Assembly: GCA_018857735.1 (NCBI GenBank)
Contig: JABMCL010001863.1
Location: 367,501 to 431,500 of the forward strand
Length of the DNA: 64,000 nt
DNA from: Alviniconcha marisindica
Lineage: Eukaryota > Mollusca > Gastropoda > Provannidae
Direction: 5' to 3'
Shown: piece after piece, positions 13,401 through 23,995 of the stretch
Position numbering within the stretch: the stretch's first letter is position 1
Layout: each line of letters begins with the position of its first letter
The notes under the pieces: model-generated
What the model saw: the letters and a program-made list of their open reading frames with translations, nothing else
The model's database searches: none
Told to the model about the DNA's origin: nothing
Program-made: the position numbers and the translations under genes

Positions 13401-16400
13401 CATTTAGTGTCTGTGACATCATGCGTAATACCTGTACAAGTGGTATATGTGCCTGTCTATTAGTATTATGTTATGAGCTAAACTTTTTCTGCTCTTCGTT
13501 GGTAGAGAGCAAACCAACGTGACTGCACCCCAAGGAACTCAAAAATCTGAAACTTAAAGTGCTTCTGTGGCATAATTATTGAAGAAAAAAAAAAGCACAC
13601 CATCAGACAAAACCTGCAGGTGGAAATATTTGCACATTCAATCTTTCCAGGGCAGTCTGTGTGTGTGTCTTTGCTTGGGGTTGCCTGGACCGTGGTTGAT
13701 GCGCCTGTGTAACGCTGAGTGGTTTCTGAGGGATTGGCCCCAGTAGTGCAGTCACTGAGGTCTGACCAAGGGTGCTGTGTACTGACCTTGACTTGGGATA
13801 AGGAAGTTAAGTTTTATACATTAGATAGAATATATATATATATACCATTCAGGAGATTTCAAGCTATTTCCATGATAATCCATCTCATATGTTTGGCTGC
13901 AGTGGTTGGCTAGTTGGTTGAAATCTTCCACAGTGTCTCCTGTGTTTGAACAGAATGCCATTCAGCACAACCTGTCGAGCAATGACTGCTTTGTGAAGAA
14001 CAAGATCAAGAAGCGACACTGGACCTTGGACCTCAGCTTGAGCATTGGGACCGAGGAAAACTTGAGTAAGTAAAGTAGGAAGCACTGGTGCATTCTCTTA
14101 CTCATTGATGTAAAGTAGTGAGTGCTGCCATCATTTTTTCATTCATCAGTGTAAAGTAGCAAGTGCTGCCATCAATTTTTCACTCGTCAATGTAAAGTAG
14201 CAAGTGCTGCCATCATTTTTTCATTCATCAGTGTAAAATAGCAAGTGCTGCCATCATTTTCACTCATCAGTGTAAAGTAGCATAAAGTAGCAAGTGCTGC
14301 CATCATTTTTTCACTCATCGGTGTAAAATAGCAAGAGCTGCCATAATTTTTTCACTCATCAGTGTAAAGTAGTGAGTGCTGCCATCATTATCTCACTCAT
14401 CTGTGCGGCTTTTTGCTTCCTTGACTTGTCATTTTTGTCAATTTGTTATTATGCTGTCTATTTGCAGTTTTAAGTTTTGTCTGAGCCATACTTTGAAGGT
14501 TGCTGTTTGAAAATCATGCTGATTTTTTGTTTGTTTCCAAAATGTTGCAGGGTGTTTGGCTGAAACTCACCTGCACATTGACATAATGACAGTGTAAATC
14601 ATAGAATACAGAATTTGCCAGGGTGGTGAAAGGGAAAGAGTTGTGCTGAAAGGGAAAATGTCCTGATCACAGAACATGAATAGGACATTTATCCTTTTTT
14701 TAAATTTATATATATATATATCTTAGCAGTGTGATTTTCCTGGGGTGTAGACTGCAACAGTATTAGTGCACATGCACACACGTACACACACACGCGCACA
14801 TTCACACTCTAACACACACACACAAAGCTCTGTTTTGGACACTGGTGTTTTATGATCCAGAAATTTCTTCCTTTTTGGCCTTATTGCTGTGATGTTCCTT
14901 TTTGCTTTACTTCGTGATGCTTTTAGACACCACTTTCTGCAGTCATTCAGTGCTGTCAGTTGGTCTATATTCTGTTTGCACATGCATCAGAACTAACACA
15001 GCTTCTTGCAGCAGATTCGATGCCCGTCTCAGTGCCAATACGGGTACCGCTACCTGTGCCGCTCCCTACAGGGCCGATGACGGTAAGGTCAGCAGTTCCG
15101 GGGCCTGTCATGCCAGAGACGGTGATGCTGCAGTCACTGGCGCAGCCGATGATGATCAGTTCAGGGCTGCCCGCTACGTCACCAGCCGCTGCGCCTTGCA
15201 ACGAATATGGTTTTAGCACTGGAAGGATGGGTGAGTGGTATGATTGTGCCAGCGTGTTCCCCCCCCCAACACCTTCCTCATTCTCCAGAAATAAGTCACA
15301 GGTACCCCAGTCCTTGAGAGTGCTTCAAAGTCCTTCAGTTTTGAAAGTCCCCTTTTTGATGTCTTGAAAACCACTTGAAAAAAGTATATATATATATGTA
15401 ATTCAAGAAAGCACAGCATAGTGCTTTACAGTTTACTTGAAAGTCCTTGAAACCTGAGATGGATGTCCTCTATTTGAGTAACCTGACAATAGTTGTACCT
15501 CTGTCCACAGCATAGTGCTTTACAGTTTACTTGAACGTCCTTAAAACCTGAGATGGATGTCCTCTATTTGAGTAGCCTGACAATAGTTGTACCTCCGTCC
15601 CGGCCCATCATTTCTGACCCACAAGTGTGGGACTAAAGAGTGACTTTTCCTGACTTAGGCATGTTGTCCTGGTCCTGCCTCAGTTCAATAAATAACACGC
15701 ATGCAATTATCCTGTTCCTTCAAATGTAGTTTCTTGGTTGTTTTAAAATTCTTTGGGTCCCTAAAGAGAAAAATAATGGCTCTTGAAAGTCCTCAATTTT
15801 TTTTTGCATTTTGTCTCTCAAAACTTGTATCAACCTGAAGAGAAAAAAGTGTCTTCTTGTGGCTGCACATTGGTTATTAGTATTTAGCCTATCTTTGTAA
15901 AGGGAAAAGAACCCTATTTGTGTTATATTCAATGAATTACTGTTTTCAGACCCTGTTTTCAGTAGGCTGTTCAGATTTGATTGGCATTAGAGAAAGTACT
16001 TTATAGCAGATTTGTTCATGGTGTTTAGGCAGTAATTTCGTCAGTATGACCATCGAGACTCCAAGATAAATTGATTCAAATCTGAACGATGGAGTAAAGT
16101 ATATTCTGAATCTGTTTTGTATAATCACTTATGTTTCCCTGAATGTTTTGGGGATCAGTTGCCAGCAAACTGAACATGTTGTGTGTAGTCACTGATGTTG
16201 TCCTGTTCCTTTCTGTCCACCAGCAAACCGAGTGTGTTGTGTGTAGTCACTGATGTTGTCCTGTTCCTTTCTGTCCACCAGCAAACCAAGTGTGTTGCGT
16301 GTAGTCACTGATGTTGTCCTGTGCCTTTCTGTCCACCAGCAAACCAAGTGTGTTGTGTGTAGTCACTGATGTTGTCTTCTTCTTTTCTGTCCACCAGCAA

Positions 16401-19400
16401 ACCGAACATGTTGTGTGTAGTCACTGATGCTGTTCTCTTCTTTTCTGTCCACAGCATTCCAGCCTATACTTCCCCGTCCCTTGATGCCCAACCAGATAGC
16501 ACTGCTCAACGTCAACAACCTGCCCCCCTCCTACCTCCAGCAGCACCCCTCCCTGCTCCTGCACATCCCGCCCTCCCCAGCAGAGAATCCCACTCTGCCA
16601 AATGCCGTTTATCCTATCAGTTCAGTTGCCATGGCAGCACCAGTGCCCAAGCTTCCGCTCCCACCATTGTCGGCGGCGGTAAGCTCAGCCACGTCAAGCA
16701 CCAGCTCAACAAAGAAGAGCAGCGCAGGGGCAGGGGCCAAGGCCAAACCAGGGAGGCAGGGAGCAAGAGGCGGCAGGAGGAAGATGAGGAAGACGAAGAG
16801 CTCTGGCGCCTGCAGCGAGAACAACGTCCTGGTTCAGGCCGCCATTCAGTCGGGGCTGAGGAAACAGGCCCCTGAGCTGTCGCAGCGTGTGGGGGGGTGG
16901 GGTAGTGACGCTGCCAGCTCCGTCCATGCTTCGCCCGACGCCGACCCTGGACCAGGCAACGCCGTGCTTGCAAACAGTTGTCGTGGCAGTGGCGGCCGCG
17001 GTAAAAGTCCTCTGGTGAGGTCAGCGTCTCTGCCCCCCATTCTGTCCAAGCGAGTCAAGGTGTCGCATCTCAACATGCCTGTTGAGGAGCCAGTCAGCCA
17101 GAGGACTAACTTAGGCCAGCCACACATCAGCGTGCCCCTGGATGAGCCAGTTGTCCTAGAAAGGAGAGGCTGTGGTCAGCCTCGTCCTGGCCTGCCCCTG
17201 GATGAAGCAGCCAGTCTAGAAGGGGCGGGCTCTGGTCAACTACGCAGGGGCCGCAGAAAGCAGAACTTCCCCGCCTCGGGGAACGCGTCGTCGGATATGA
17301 TCATATCGAACGCGGGCCTGGAGGATGGGAGCAACAACGACATCCTTTGCCAGGCCGACAGCGGCGAGCCGGCGGCCAACAACTCCCTCAGCCTGGCCGG
17401 GCCCCAGGCCGGGCCCTTGCAGCTGTCTCCCCTGGTCACCCCCCCGCGCGGCAACCCCAAGCTGTCCCAGGCCTTGGTTGATTCGTCCCCCTCGGGGCTC
17501 TCCCTCACCCTGGACACGTCCACGCCCATCAAGCAGCCCAAGATCAGGATGGAGCCTCTGCCCTCGCCCATCGGGGACCCTGCTGCCATGCTGGTCCATC
17601 CCAGCCCCATGGACAACAGTCTGATGGACATGCTGGACGGCTTTGGGTTCCCCGGAGAAACCTTGTTCTCCGCCCGCAAAAACTCCACCCCTGGGGGTGA
17701 TTTTGGCGCGGAGCAGAAGGGCCGTGGCGTGGACGTAACCGACGGCAACCTGCTGGGGCTCACAACCCCTCCGTCAGCCTGCTTGAAGACCTCTCAGAAC
17801 TGGTCCATGAAGAGCTTTGGGGACAACTCTCTGGGTCTGCTGGCGACACCCGGCGCCATGGACCTGGGAGTGTCCAGCTTCAGCCACCTCTTGGACTTCC
17901 CGGATGACCTGTCCATGGCGGACCAGAGTCCTGAGGGCACCAAGAGCATGAGCTGCGGCCCACAGAGCAGTGCCGCTAGCCAGCTGTTTCAGAGCGCTGC
18001 TGTGGATATCCAGATGCTTGATGATCACCAGTGCAGCACAACACGGCAAGCCAGCTATGACCATCACAGCCACCAGCAACAGAGTGCATTGCAGCAAGCG
18101 GGTTGCGGCCAGCAGGACGGCGAAGGGAATCAGGAAACCAGCAGCGGCCAGCAGGTCAGCCAGCAGCAATCCAGCCAGTGTCACCAGCAACTCGGGACAG
18201 TGCAGCAAGCTGGTAATAACCAGCGCAGTCAGCAGTACCACTTACAGCAGCAGTCACGCAATAACCAGCACAACCAGCAGCAATTCTGTGACTTGCAGCA
18301 TCCCAGCAATGGCCAGTGTGAGAACCAGCAGCAGCTCTGCGTCGGGCAGCAGTACCACATCCCAGAGCAAGCCAGCGATAACCCGCACAGCCACCAGCAT
18401 TTCGGCACAGTGCGGCAAGCCGGCAACAGCCAGCAGTACGACATCCCAGGGCAAGCCAGCGATAAACAGCACAGCCACCAGCAGTTCATGGCAGGGCAGC
18501 TTGCCAGCAACATCCAGCACAGCAAGCAGCAGTACAACATCCCAGAGCAGGCCTGTGACAACCGCCACAACCACCAGCAATTCAGCACAGTGCAGCAAGC
18601 CAGCGACAGCCAGCATGACCTACCACCGCTGCAGCAGCAGCACAGCACAGAGCTGCCAAAGTCCAGCGGTCAGCACAGTTGCCAGCAAATCAGCATCACA
18701 CAACACAGCAGTTGTGGCCAGTGTGACGTCCAGCAGCAGCAGAATGTTGTCCTGCAAGCCAGCAGCCACAACAGCTTCCAGCAAGAGAACCAACAACCGC
18801 ACGCCATCACCAGGGACGGCCAGTCGCCTTGCTCTGACCCCCAACCGCAGGTCAGCAGTGACATGAAGGCCATGCAGGAAACCTATGCTTCATCCCATCG
18901 GCCTGTGAGCCGTGCTAACCTCAGCAGGAATCTGTTCCCTCAGAGTGGGCCCCCCCTGCAGAGGTTGGGAGCTCCCAAGGGGCCCAGCAGCCGGCTCCTG
19001 CTCAACCGACGCAGCCAACCCCTCCCTCTGTGCTCGCTCAGCCTGCTCAGCAACCTCAGCTCACTCAGCAGGCTAAAGGCAACTGAGCAGGCTCAGGCTC
19101 AGCTCCCTTACCAGGTTCAGCGGACTCTATCCAATCCACTTGCTCAGCAGGCTGGGGTGGTTCAGCAGTCTCAGCTGACCAAATGGATGCAGTTGTCTCA
19201 CCAGCCTCGGCCTGTTTCCCACACCAAGTTGGAGCGGCAGTCTCCAGCAGTTTGCCAGGTTCAGGTGATTCAGCCTGCTGAGCAGCCTGAGCACCCCCAG
19301 CAGGTTCAGGTGATTCACCAGACTCCACTGATTCGCCAGACACCGCAAGCTCTGCCTCAGCTGGTTTCTGAGACTCAACAAACTCAGCCGTCTCCATTTG

Positions 19401-21138
19401 CTCATCAGCCTCAACAAACTCAGCCGTCTCCATTTGCTCATCAGCCTCAGCAAACTCAGCCGTCTCCATTTGCTCATCAGCCTCAACAAACTCAGCCATC
19501 TCAGTTTGCTCAGCAGCCTCAACAAACTCAGCCGTCTCAGTTTGCTCAGCAAGCTCAGCAGTCTAGGCTCCTCCACCGGGGTCAACTCGCTCAGGACAAT
19601 CAGCAGTCTCAGCTTGCCCACTGGACCCAGCAGCACCAGCTTGCTCACCAGTCTCAACATGCTAACCAGACTCAGCATGCTCACCAGACTCAGAATGCTC
19701 AACAGACTCAGCATGCCTCCCAGACTCAGCAAGCTGAACAAATTCAGCATGATCACCCGATTCAGCATGCTCAGTGGACTCGGCATGCTCAACAGATTCA
19801 GCATGCCCTTGAGACTCAGCACACTCAACAATATCCGCGGGTTCAGCAGTCTCGGCATGCACACCAGGCAGGGCTAGCTCAGCACGCTCAGTTTACCCAA
19901 TCTCTGATGGCTGGCCAGCCCGGTATAAACAGCCCCATTCCCACCCAGACTGAGGGCAGCCTTCAGAGCGACGTGCAGGGTGTTTGTGTGGTGCGCAGCC
20001 CCCAGCCAGCATCAGCTGCACAGTCAGGTTTAAACCCCTGGTCCAACGAGGAATCGTCTCCATGCGCTGTCGCTCAGCACCGGGTGTCCCGTCCAAGGAA
20101 GCTGGCGCACAGCAAGCTGTTCCATCGTCACCCCGGCACAGCCCCGGTGCAGGGCAGTTGCCGTGTAGCAGTCAGGGTAGTGCTCCTTCTTCCTCCGTAC
20201 ACCACAGTGCTGTGATTTTGGCCAACAGCCCCACTGCTTGCGGCAGCCAGGGGTCAACGTCGCATCGAGCTGAAGTGACTGCAGCGCGGGGCGACCCCAA
20301 AGGTAAAGCAGTTTGGCACAGCGGAGACCGCTCAGGGAAACCATTCCAGGATGGAAGCGAAAGGCAACTGGCACACCGATTTTATGGGTGTTGAGGACAA
20401 GGAGGGTTTTGAAACTGACGGTAATGTGGGTGTACGCTGCAGCAGCTTTTTGACCCACAGCAGTCGCAGTTTGGCCACTTCAAAATTGGCTGACGCTATG
20501 CATAGCAGCGGTTCTGCAGACGCTTCTTGTCGGGTTCATGGTGGGGCATCCCCGCAGGGGAAAAAACAACTGTTGCGGATGGCAAACCTTCGACTATGCC
20601 CAACTTTTTTGACTTGTCATTTGAGCCCCCGTCTTTTGCTGATCATCAGTTCTCCATGAATGACTCCTTCCTCGCCCAACATGCCAGCGATGGAGCAAGC
20701 CAGCACACTGCTAGTGAGTCTGCGCAGAGCAGCACGAACCAGAACGTCCTTGTTCAAGACTATAAGCGTAATGCATTTGTGGCCAATCTTAGCAGCAGCA
20801 TCACTACTCGGGATCCCAGTGCTCCAAGGCAGAACCCTGGCTGCCTTGATCAGACGGCGGGTCCTTCATCCTGTGACTTTGTGGGCATTGCCCACAGAGC
20901 TGTGCGTGTGTCTGGCGAAAGCGTAGCGGTCCTGAATCAGAGCACAGACCTGCAGCAGCATCTGGCAGCGTACCAGAGTCTGGACGCTGCGCAGCGTGTG
21001 TCGTCGTCACCCAGTGGCTCAAACTACATGTCCGCCTTCTTCGACAGTCTCATTAACACGCCACCAAGCAAGCAGGGGCCGCAGCAGTATTACGGCAGCA
21101 GCTATCCCAGCACAGCCCATTTCAGTGCTCACCGATGA
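9107..21138 (+). CDS. FoxM: FoxM-like forkhead transcription factor (whole gene model, six recognised coding exons)
   Basis: FoxM proteins are nuclear forkhead factors that activate G2/M cell-cycle genes. The model joins 9107-10451, 11473-11651, 13023-13181, 13954-14065, 15012-15230 and 16455 onward, with consistent phase at every junction. The forkhead domain lies in exons 3-4. FoxM rather than another forkhead class is supported by several features. NTSLTKMYWLNDF precedes the domain (human FOXM1 has NSLSNIQWL). After it come LLPRV-like PILPRPLMPNQ and a SKRVKVSHL block. The acidic motif PMDNSLMDMLDGFGFPGE resembles the FOXM1 C-terminal activation motif. The last exon adds well over 1000 glutamine-rich residues not known from vertebrate FOXM1 (about 760-800 aa). 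The frame is broken several times after about 20050, so the true C-terminus is uncertain. Confidence 0.8.
11473..11651 (+). CDS. FoxM: FoxM-like exon 2 (conserved motif before the forkhead)
   Basis: The acceptor CTGTCCACAG precedes GGTGAAATG; the donor is GTCGAG|GTATGTG. Entry in phase 1 gives GDDGEMNTSLTKMYWLNDF and then LLSPDVPTIRRLESRHNKN. The SLTKMYWL stretch parallels SLSNIQWL of human FOXM1. RRL preceded by SP sites resembles a cyclin-docking RxL motif; this is only a suggestion. The 3' half of the exon, with its donor, is repeated six more times in the following intron. Confidence 0.78.
11556..12415 (+). repeat. Seven-copy array derived from the 3' edge of FoxM exon 2 and its splice donor
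   Basis: Copies begin with AGAACTTCCTGTCACC-like sequence at about 11556 (the real exon), 11692, 11829, 11941, 12071, 12200 and 12316. Each ends in a GAGTTGAGGTATGTG-like or GAGGTAAGTG-like donor. The second copy keeps CTTGGAGTCTCGACACAAC and CTCTGTGTCTGTGGTGC nearly intact; later copies are increasingly degenerate. Confidence 0.88.
13023..13181 (+). CDS. FoxM: FoxM-like exon 3 (N-terminal half of forkhead domain)
   Basis: The acceptor GACTGATTTCAG and donor TGGCAG|GTATGG enclose 53 codons in phase 0. They begin SEFDKKPPYRYKHLIEMAL and end FPFFKRHEKCGFWQ. The KPPYRY start, the IEMAL helix 1, the REIRMWFVQNFPFFK helix 2 and the lead-in to helix 3 are all visible. The usual GWKN before helix 3 is here GFWQN, with one extra aromatic residue and K changed to Q. 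Confidence 0.9.
13954..14065 (+). CDS. FoxM: FoxM-like exon 4 (recognition helix and wing)
   Basis: The acceptor TGTTTGAACAG precedes NAIQHNLSSNDCFVKN, the recognition helix and following strand. KKRHWTLDLSLS then stands for the wing strand (family FW.I.P). The donor is TTGA|GTAAGT, phase 1. Asn and His of the DNA-contacting N.I.HNLS motif are kept, but the normally invariant Arg (IRHNLS) is Gln. Confidence 0.9.
14072..14402 (+). repeat. About 45-bp intronic minisatellite (7-8 copies)
   Basis: The unit contains AGTGCTGCCATCATTTTTTC then ACTCATCAGTGTAAAGTAG, starting a few bases after the exon 4 donor. The first copy begins in the donor-proximal GTAAAGTAGGAAGCACTGG. Confidence 0.9.
15012..15230 (+). 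CDS. FoxM: FoxM-like exon 5 (Pro/Val/Met-rich linker)
   Basis: The acceptor TTCTTGCAG and donor GGATGG|GTGAGT enclose 73 codons entered in phase 1 and left in phase 1. The product starts TDSMPVSVPIRVPLP and ends CNEYGFSTGRM. It has no domain. The position after the forkhead and before the LLPR-like block agrees with FOXM1 order. Confidence 0.75.
15412..15600 (+). repeat. 94-bp tandem duplication
   Basis: CACAGCATAGTGCTTTACAG begins at 15412 and again at 15506, with the following sequence about 95 percent identical. It lies in the FoxM intron. Confidence 0.9.
16163..16453 (+). repeat. 58-bp array repeating a splice-acceptor-like sequence
   Basis: CAGCAAACC-like sequence begins at 16163, 16221, 16279, 16337 and 16395, an exact 58-bp period. 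Each unit ends in TTTCTGTCCACCAG, a pyrimidine tract plus AG. The array runs straight into the true acceptor TTTTCTGTCCACAG of exon 6 at 16454. Confidence 0.92.
16455..20215 (+). CDS. FoxM: FoxM-like exon 6 (activation motif and glutamine-rich extension)
   Basis: After the acceptor the frame gives AFQPILPRPLMPNQ and stays open to a stop at 20215. Parts in order: a hydrophobic/proline block; a basic stretch (RQGARGGRRKMRKTK) that could serve nuclear import; SKRVKVSHL; the acidic motif PMDNSLMDMLDGFGFPGE near 17610; then TTPPSA and LLATPGAMDLG with SP/TP sites. From about 18030 to 19870 the chain is dominated by Gln, His, Ser and Asn, prion-like in composition. The last part of this frame (after about 20090) looks unlike protein, while neighbouring frames do. 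The antisense and shifted long frames here are shadows of the skewed composition. Confidence 0.75.
19376..19560 (+). repeat. 36-bp coding repeat (12 aa, five copies)
   Basis: The FoxM-like protein repeats QTQPSPFAHQPQ five times, the last copies with QFAQ in place of PFAH. The period is 36 bp and in frame, so copy number can change without frameshift. Confidence 0.92.
19630..19870 (+). repeat. 18-bp coding repeat (QTQHAH-like hexapeptides)
   Basis: About a dozen degenerate copies of a six-codon unit (CAGACTCAGCATGCTCAC) encode QTQHAHQTQNAQQTQHAS-like sequence at the end of the Gln-rich region. Confidence 0.85.
20050..20560 (+). other. Region of broken reading frame at the FoxM C-terminus
   Basis: Protein-like sequence moves between frames. 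It is in the exon 6 frame up to about 20090, then another frame (AVPSSPRHSPGAGQLP) to about 20330. It returns to the first frame (DFMGVEDKEGFETDG) to about 20550, then shifts again to the frame ending at 21138. No clean GT-AG pair restoring all the phases was found. Sequencing or assembly indels, or a decaying allele, would explain it. Confidence 0.6.
20560..21138 (+). CDS. FoxM: FoxM-like C-terminal segment after the frame breaks
   Basis: This open frame ends with a TGA at 21138. It contains MPNFFDLSFEPPSFADHQF, then a Ser/Gln-rich stretch and SGSNYMSAFFDSLINTPP near the end. Composition and phase-independent low complexity match the preceding extension, and two short aromatic/acidic motifs (NFFDLSFEPP, FFDSLINTPP) look like activation motifs. 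It is probably the true C-terminus, reached through frame corrections or unseen splicing. Confidence 0.6.
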   Translation, partial: EKTTVADGKPSTMPNFFDLSFEPPSFADHQFSMNDSFLAQHASDGASQHTASESAQSSTNQNVLVQDYKRNAFVANLSSSITTRDPSAPRQNPGCLDQTAGPSSCDFVGIAHRAVRVSGESVAVLNQSTDLQQHLAAYQSLDAAQRVSSSPSGSNYMSAFFDSLINTPPSKQGPQQYYGSSYPSTAHFSAHR

Positions 21139-22650
21139 TGCTGGTGCCACCGCTCTGTAACTGGGCAAAACAGAGCATGTGATGTGAGCATTCATGTCAA
21201 CATTCTGTGTGGTGTTGTATGCAGCATTTCCTAGCTCAGGGACACAGATCAGGTTTCTTTTTATGGCTGAGTGGCAGACTTCTTTTATTTTCCCTTTTTG
21301 TGTGTTTTTTGTTGTTGTTTTTGTCAGAAATATGTCCCAGCACATGTGATTGAAGGTGAGAATGAAACATGATTATAATGTTGCAGACTTGTGTGCTCAC
21401 TCATGACCTGAAAATTGCTTCTTACTTATGTTGTTTGGAAATGACAAAACTCAAGCTCTGTTCCAATGGCAGTTATTGTGTTTTTACTTTTACAATTTGT
21501 TTGAGACCTCCTTATCATTATTCAAGATACATACCAGAGAGAACAAAACGTGGAATCTGAAAAGAACCGTTGACTGCTACAGTGGCTTAAATCTTCCATT
21601 GATGCTGAAGTTAATTGTGAAACAAAACAGTGAGCAGAAACTGGGGATGACAGCTGTTTACAGTCCAGTTTTGTCTGGCTACAAGTCTAGACTTGTGAAC
21701 TTGTGGCCAGAATACAGACTCTTTATTGTCTGCATGTGTGGACGTAAACATTTGCTAGTGCAGTTGAGAGGCTCAGACAGTGTCGCATCCCGGAAGTTGT
21801 CCCGCCTTATGACCACTTTATACCCATGGTATGTTTTGGGGGAAAAGAGAAGACAACTAGGGAGGAGAGGAGGGGGTTCACAGGCACTGAGGCAGTGACC
21901 GAGTCTGTGAGGAGAGCGTCAGCAGCAGCTGGTCCTGCCCTCCCATCAAGGCCGACCAGCTTCACCTCTTGGCCTTTGCTTTGGCTCCAGTTCATGAAGC
22001 AGATTTGTGCCTGACGAGGCAATGGGGGGAAAGTGGAAGAGAGTAAAGCATACAAAGACAAGGGGAGGACCAAGAGACTTAGAAAGAAAAGAAAAGAAAA
22101 ACAAAAAGCAGAGGTATACAGTTTAGTTACTTACAAAAAAGAAGTGTGTCAAACCGCAAGATGGTTCAAAAGCAAAAACTGTATCCTTTTTTTTCTTTTT
22201 TTCTGTCTTTCCCTTTCCTTCTGCCGATCTTGTTTGATGTAGAGCCATCAAGTTTTTCTGTGATACTGATAGCAAGCACTTGGTTATTGGTGCAATCAGA
22301 TGTGATGTAACTGCGACACCAAACTGAGATTATTAGGGCGATGGGGCTGTCCACGGGGAATGCTGATGACCTGGTGGTGACTGGTTACACAGCTAGAACC
22401 TATGACTGTCGTCTCATCTGTGTGGTACTTTTGTCTGTTTCAGGCAGAATATGATGGCAATGTGGGTTGCGTTTAACGTAGTGCCATACAACTCACAAGT
22501 TGATTTCGGACACGGAGCGCCTCTACGGTGCATCTCAAGCATGGCGCGTTCTAACTTTTGCCTTCACAGTCCAGAACATACACACACGCGTGCCTTCTCA
22601 GTCCAAAGCATACACACTCTCACTCCAGAGTATGCATGCATACTCGTGAC
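21139..22650 (+). other. Probable FoxM 3' untranslated region, proximal part
   Basis: No coding signature is seen. T-rich tracts occur near 21300 and 22180-22220, and a purine-rich stretch near 22080. Confidence 0.45.
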
Positions 22651-22653
22651 TTG

Positions 22654-23068
22654 TCAGTTCAGAACATGCTCACAGACTTGTGCCTTCTCTGTTCTCAGTC
22701 CACAACATGCACACAGACTTGTGCCTTCTCTGTTCTCAGTCCACAACATGCACACAGACTTGTGCCTTCTCTGTTCAGAACATGCACACAGAGGCCTTCT
22801 CTGTTCTCAGTCCACAACATGCACACAGACTTGTGCCTTCTCTGTTCTCAGTCCACAACATGCACACAGACTTGTGCCTTCTCTGTTCTCAGTCCACAAC
22901 ATGCACACAGACTTGTGCCTTCTCTGTTCTCAGTCCACAACATGCACACAGACTTGTGCCTTCTCTGTTCTCAGTCCACAACATGCACACAGACTTGTGC
23001 CTTCTCTGTTCTCAGTCCACAACATGCCACAGACTTGTGCCTTCTCTGTTCTCAGTCCACAACTCAAA
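22654..23068 (+). repeat. 41-bp minisatellite (about 10 copies)
   Basis: The unit GTCCACAACATGCACACAGA plus CTTGTGCCTTCTCTGTTCTCA has an exact 41-bp period from about 22698, with shortened copies at 22780 and 23030. All three frames are open across it because 41 is not a multiple of three and the unit lacks stops. Confidence 0.95.
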
Positions 23069-23995
23069 GAGTTTCTTTTCAGCCCCTAAATTGGCCCCCA
23101 ATTTGCCCCTAGTTCACAAACGGGGATTGCCTTTTTTCACAGTCCATGGCATGTATAGTTCAAACTGATGCCTTCACAGTCCATAGCATGTAGTATAGTT
23201 CAAACTAACATCCACAGTCCAGACCATAATCACAGACACTGACACACGTTCGGCCCAGAGCATGGTCACTGATAAACAGATGATTTTTACAATCCACAGT
23301 GTGGTTGGGAACAAACTCGTGCACTTAAAACACAAATATGCCAGTCATTCATCAATCTGTTCTTTGCATCATCACAAAGAAACTCTGCTCTTGCAGCAAG
23401 AATCCGTTTAAATATTTGTGTGGTGTTTGACGGCTAACCAGGTCAAGCAGAAATGGATGGATTGTTGTGTGTTGCAAACCAGGTGAATGAACTGATGCAG
23501 GTACAACAGGCGCCTGTGCGGGCCCCAAAATGGCCGTGCTTTGGAACATAGTGTCTCAGTGATTAGTATACATGTCATACAAGTATTATTGATCTTGTGT
23601 ACTTTCTTTTTGCAAATGTGCGCTTTTTGAGATTTTCTTTCTTGTTTGTTTCTTTCAGAGTTGTTTCAGACAGTTCTTTTTATTATTTTTATGTCATTTT
23701 TTGTGTCTTTACAACTAACTCCTTGGGTTTGCATGTATTCCCCTGTTTTACGGAACTGATGGCGTTAATGACCTGTTGTGATAAGCTAGCTCAGCTTAAT
23801 TATTTAAGTCTGAATTGAGATTCAAACCTGGGGCATCCAAAGCTCGAATCCAGTGTTGTAATCATTTGAACTCGCCACCTCTCCCTCTGGATTTGTTTTC
23901 GTGCTGCATTCATTGTATCTAACTTCATCAAGCTGAGAAATCTTGTTGGAAAAAAAAAAGGGGGGGGATCTGAAACAAGGACTGCTAGCATTCTA

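Noticed and set aside
17236..17763. Antisense frames across FoxM and the nested gene (175-245 aa; also 18229-18648, 19127-19864, 56836-57757)
   Set aside because: They mirror the skewed codon composition of the real exons; no family motif, and they conflict with the well-supported sense frames.
17970..18866. 298-aa plus-strand frame overlapping FoxM exon 6
   Set aside because: Shifted reading of the CAG/CAACAG-rich repeat, giving Ser/Thr/Ala-rich translation; the exon 6 frame is continuous and phase-supported.
22451..23168. Three long frames over the 41-bp array
   Set aside because: The unit lacks stop codons and is not a multiple of three, so all frames stay open by chance.
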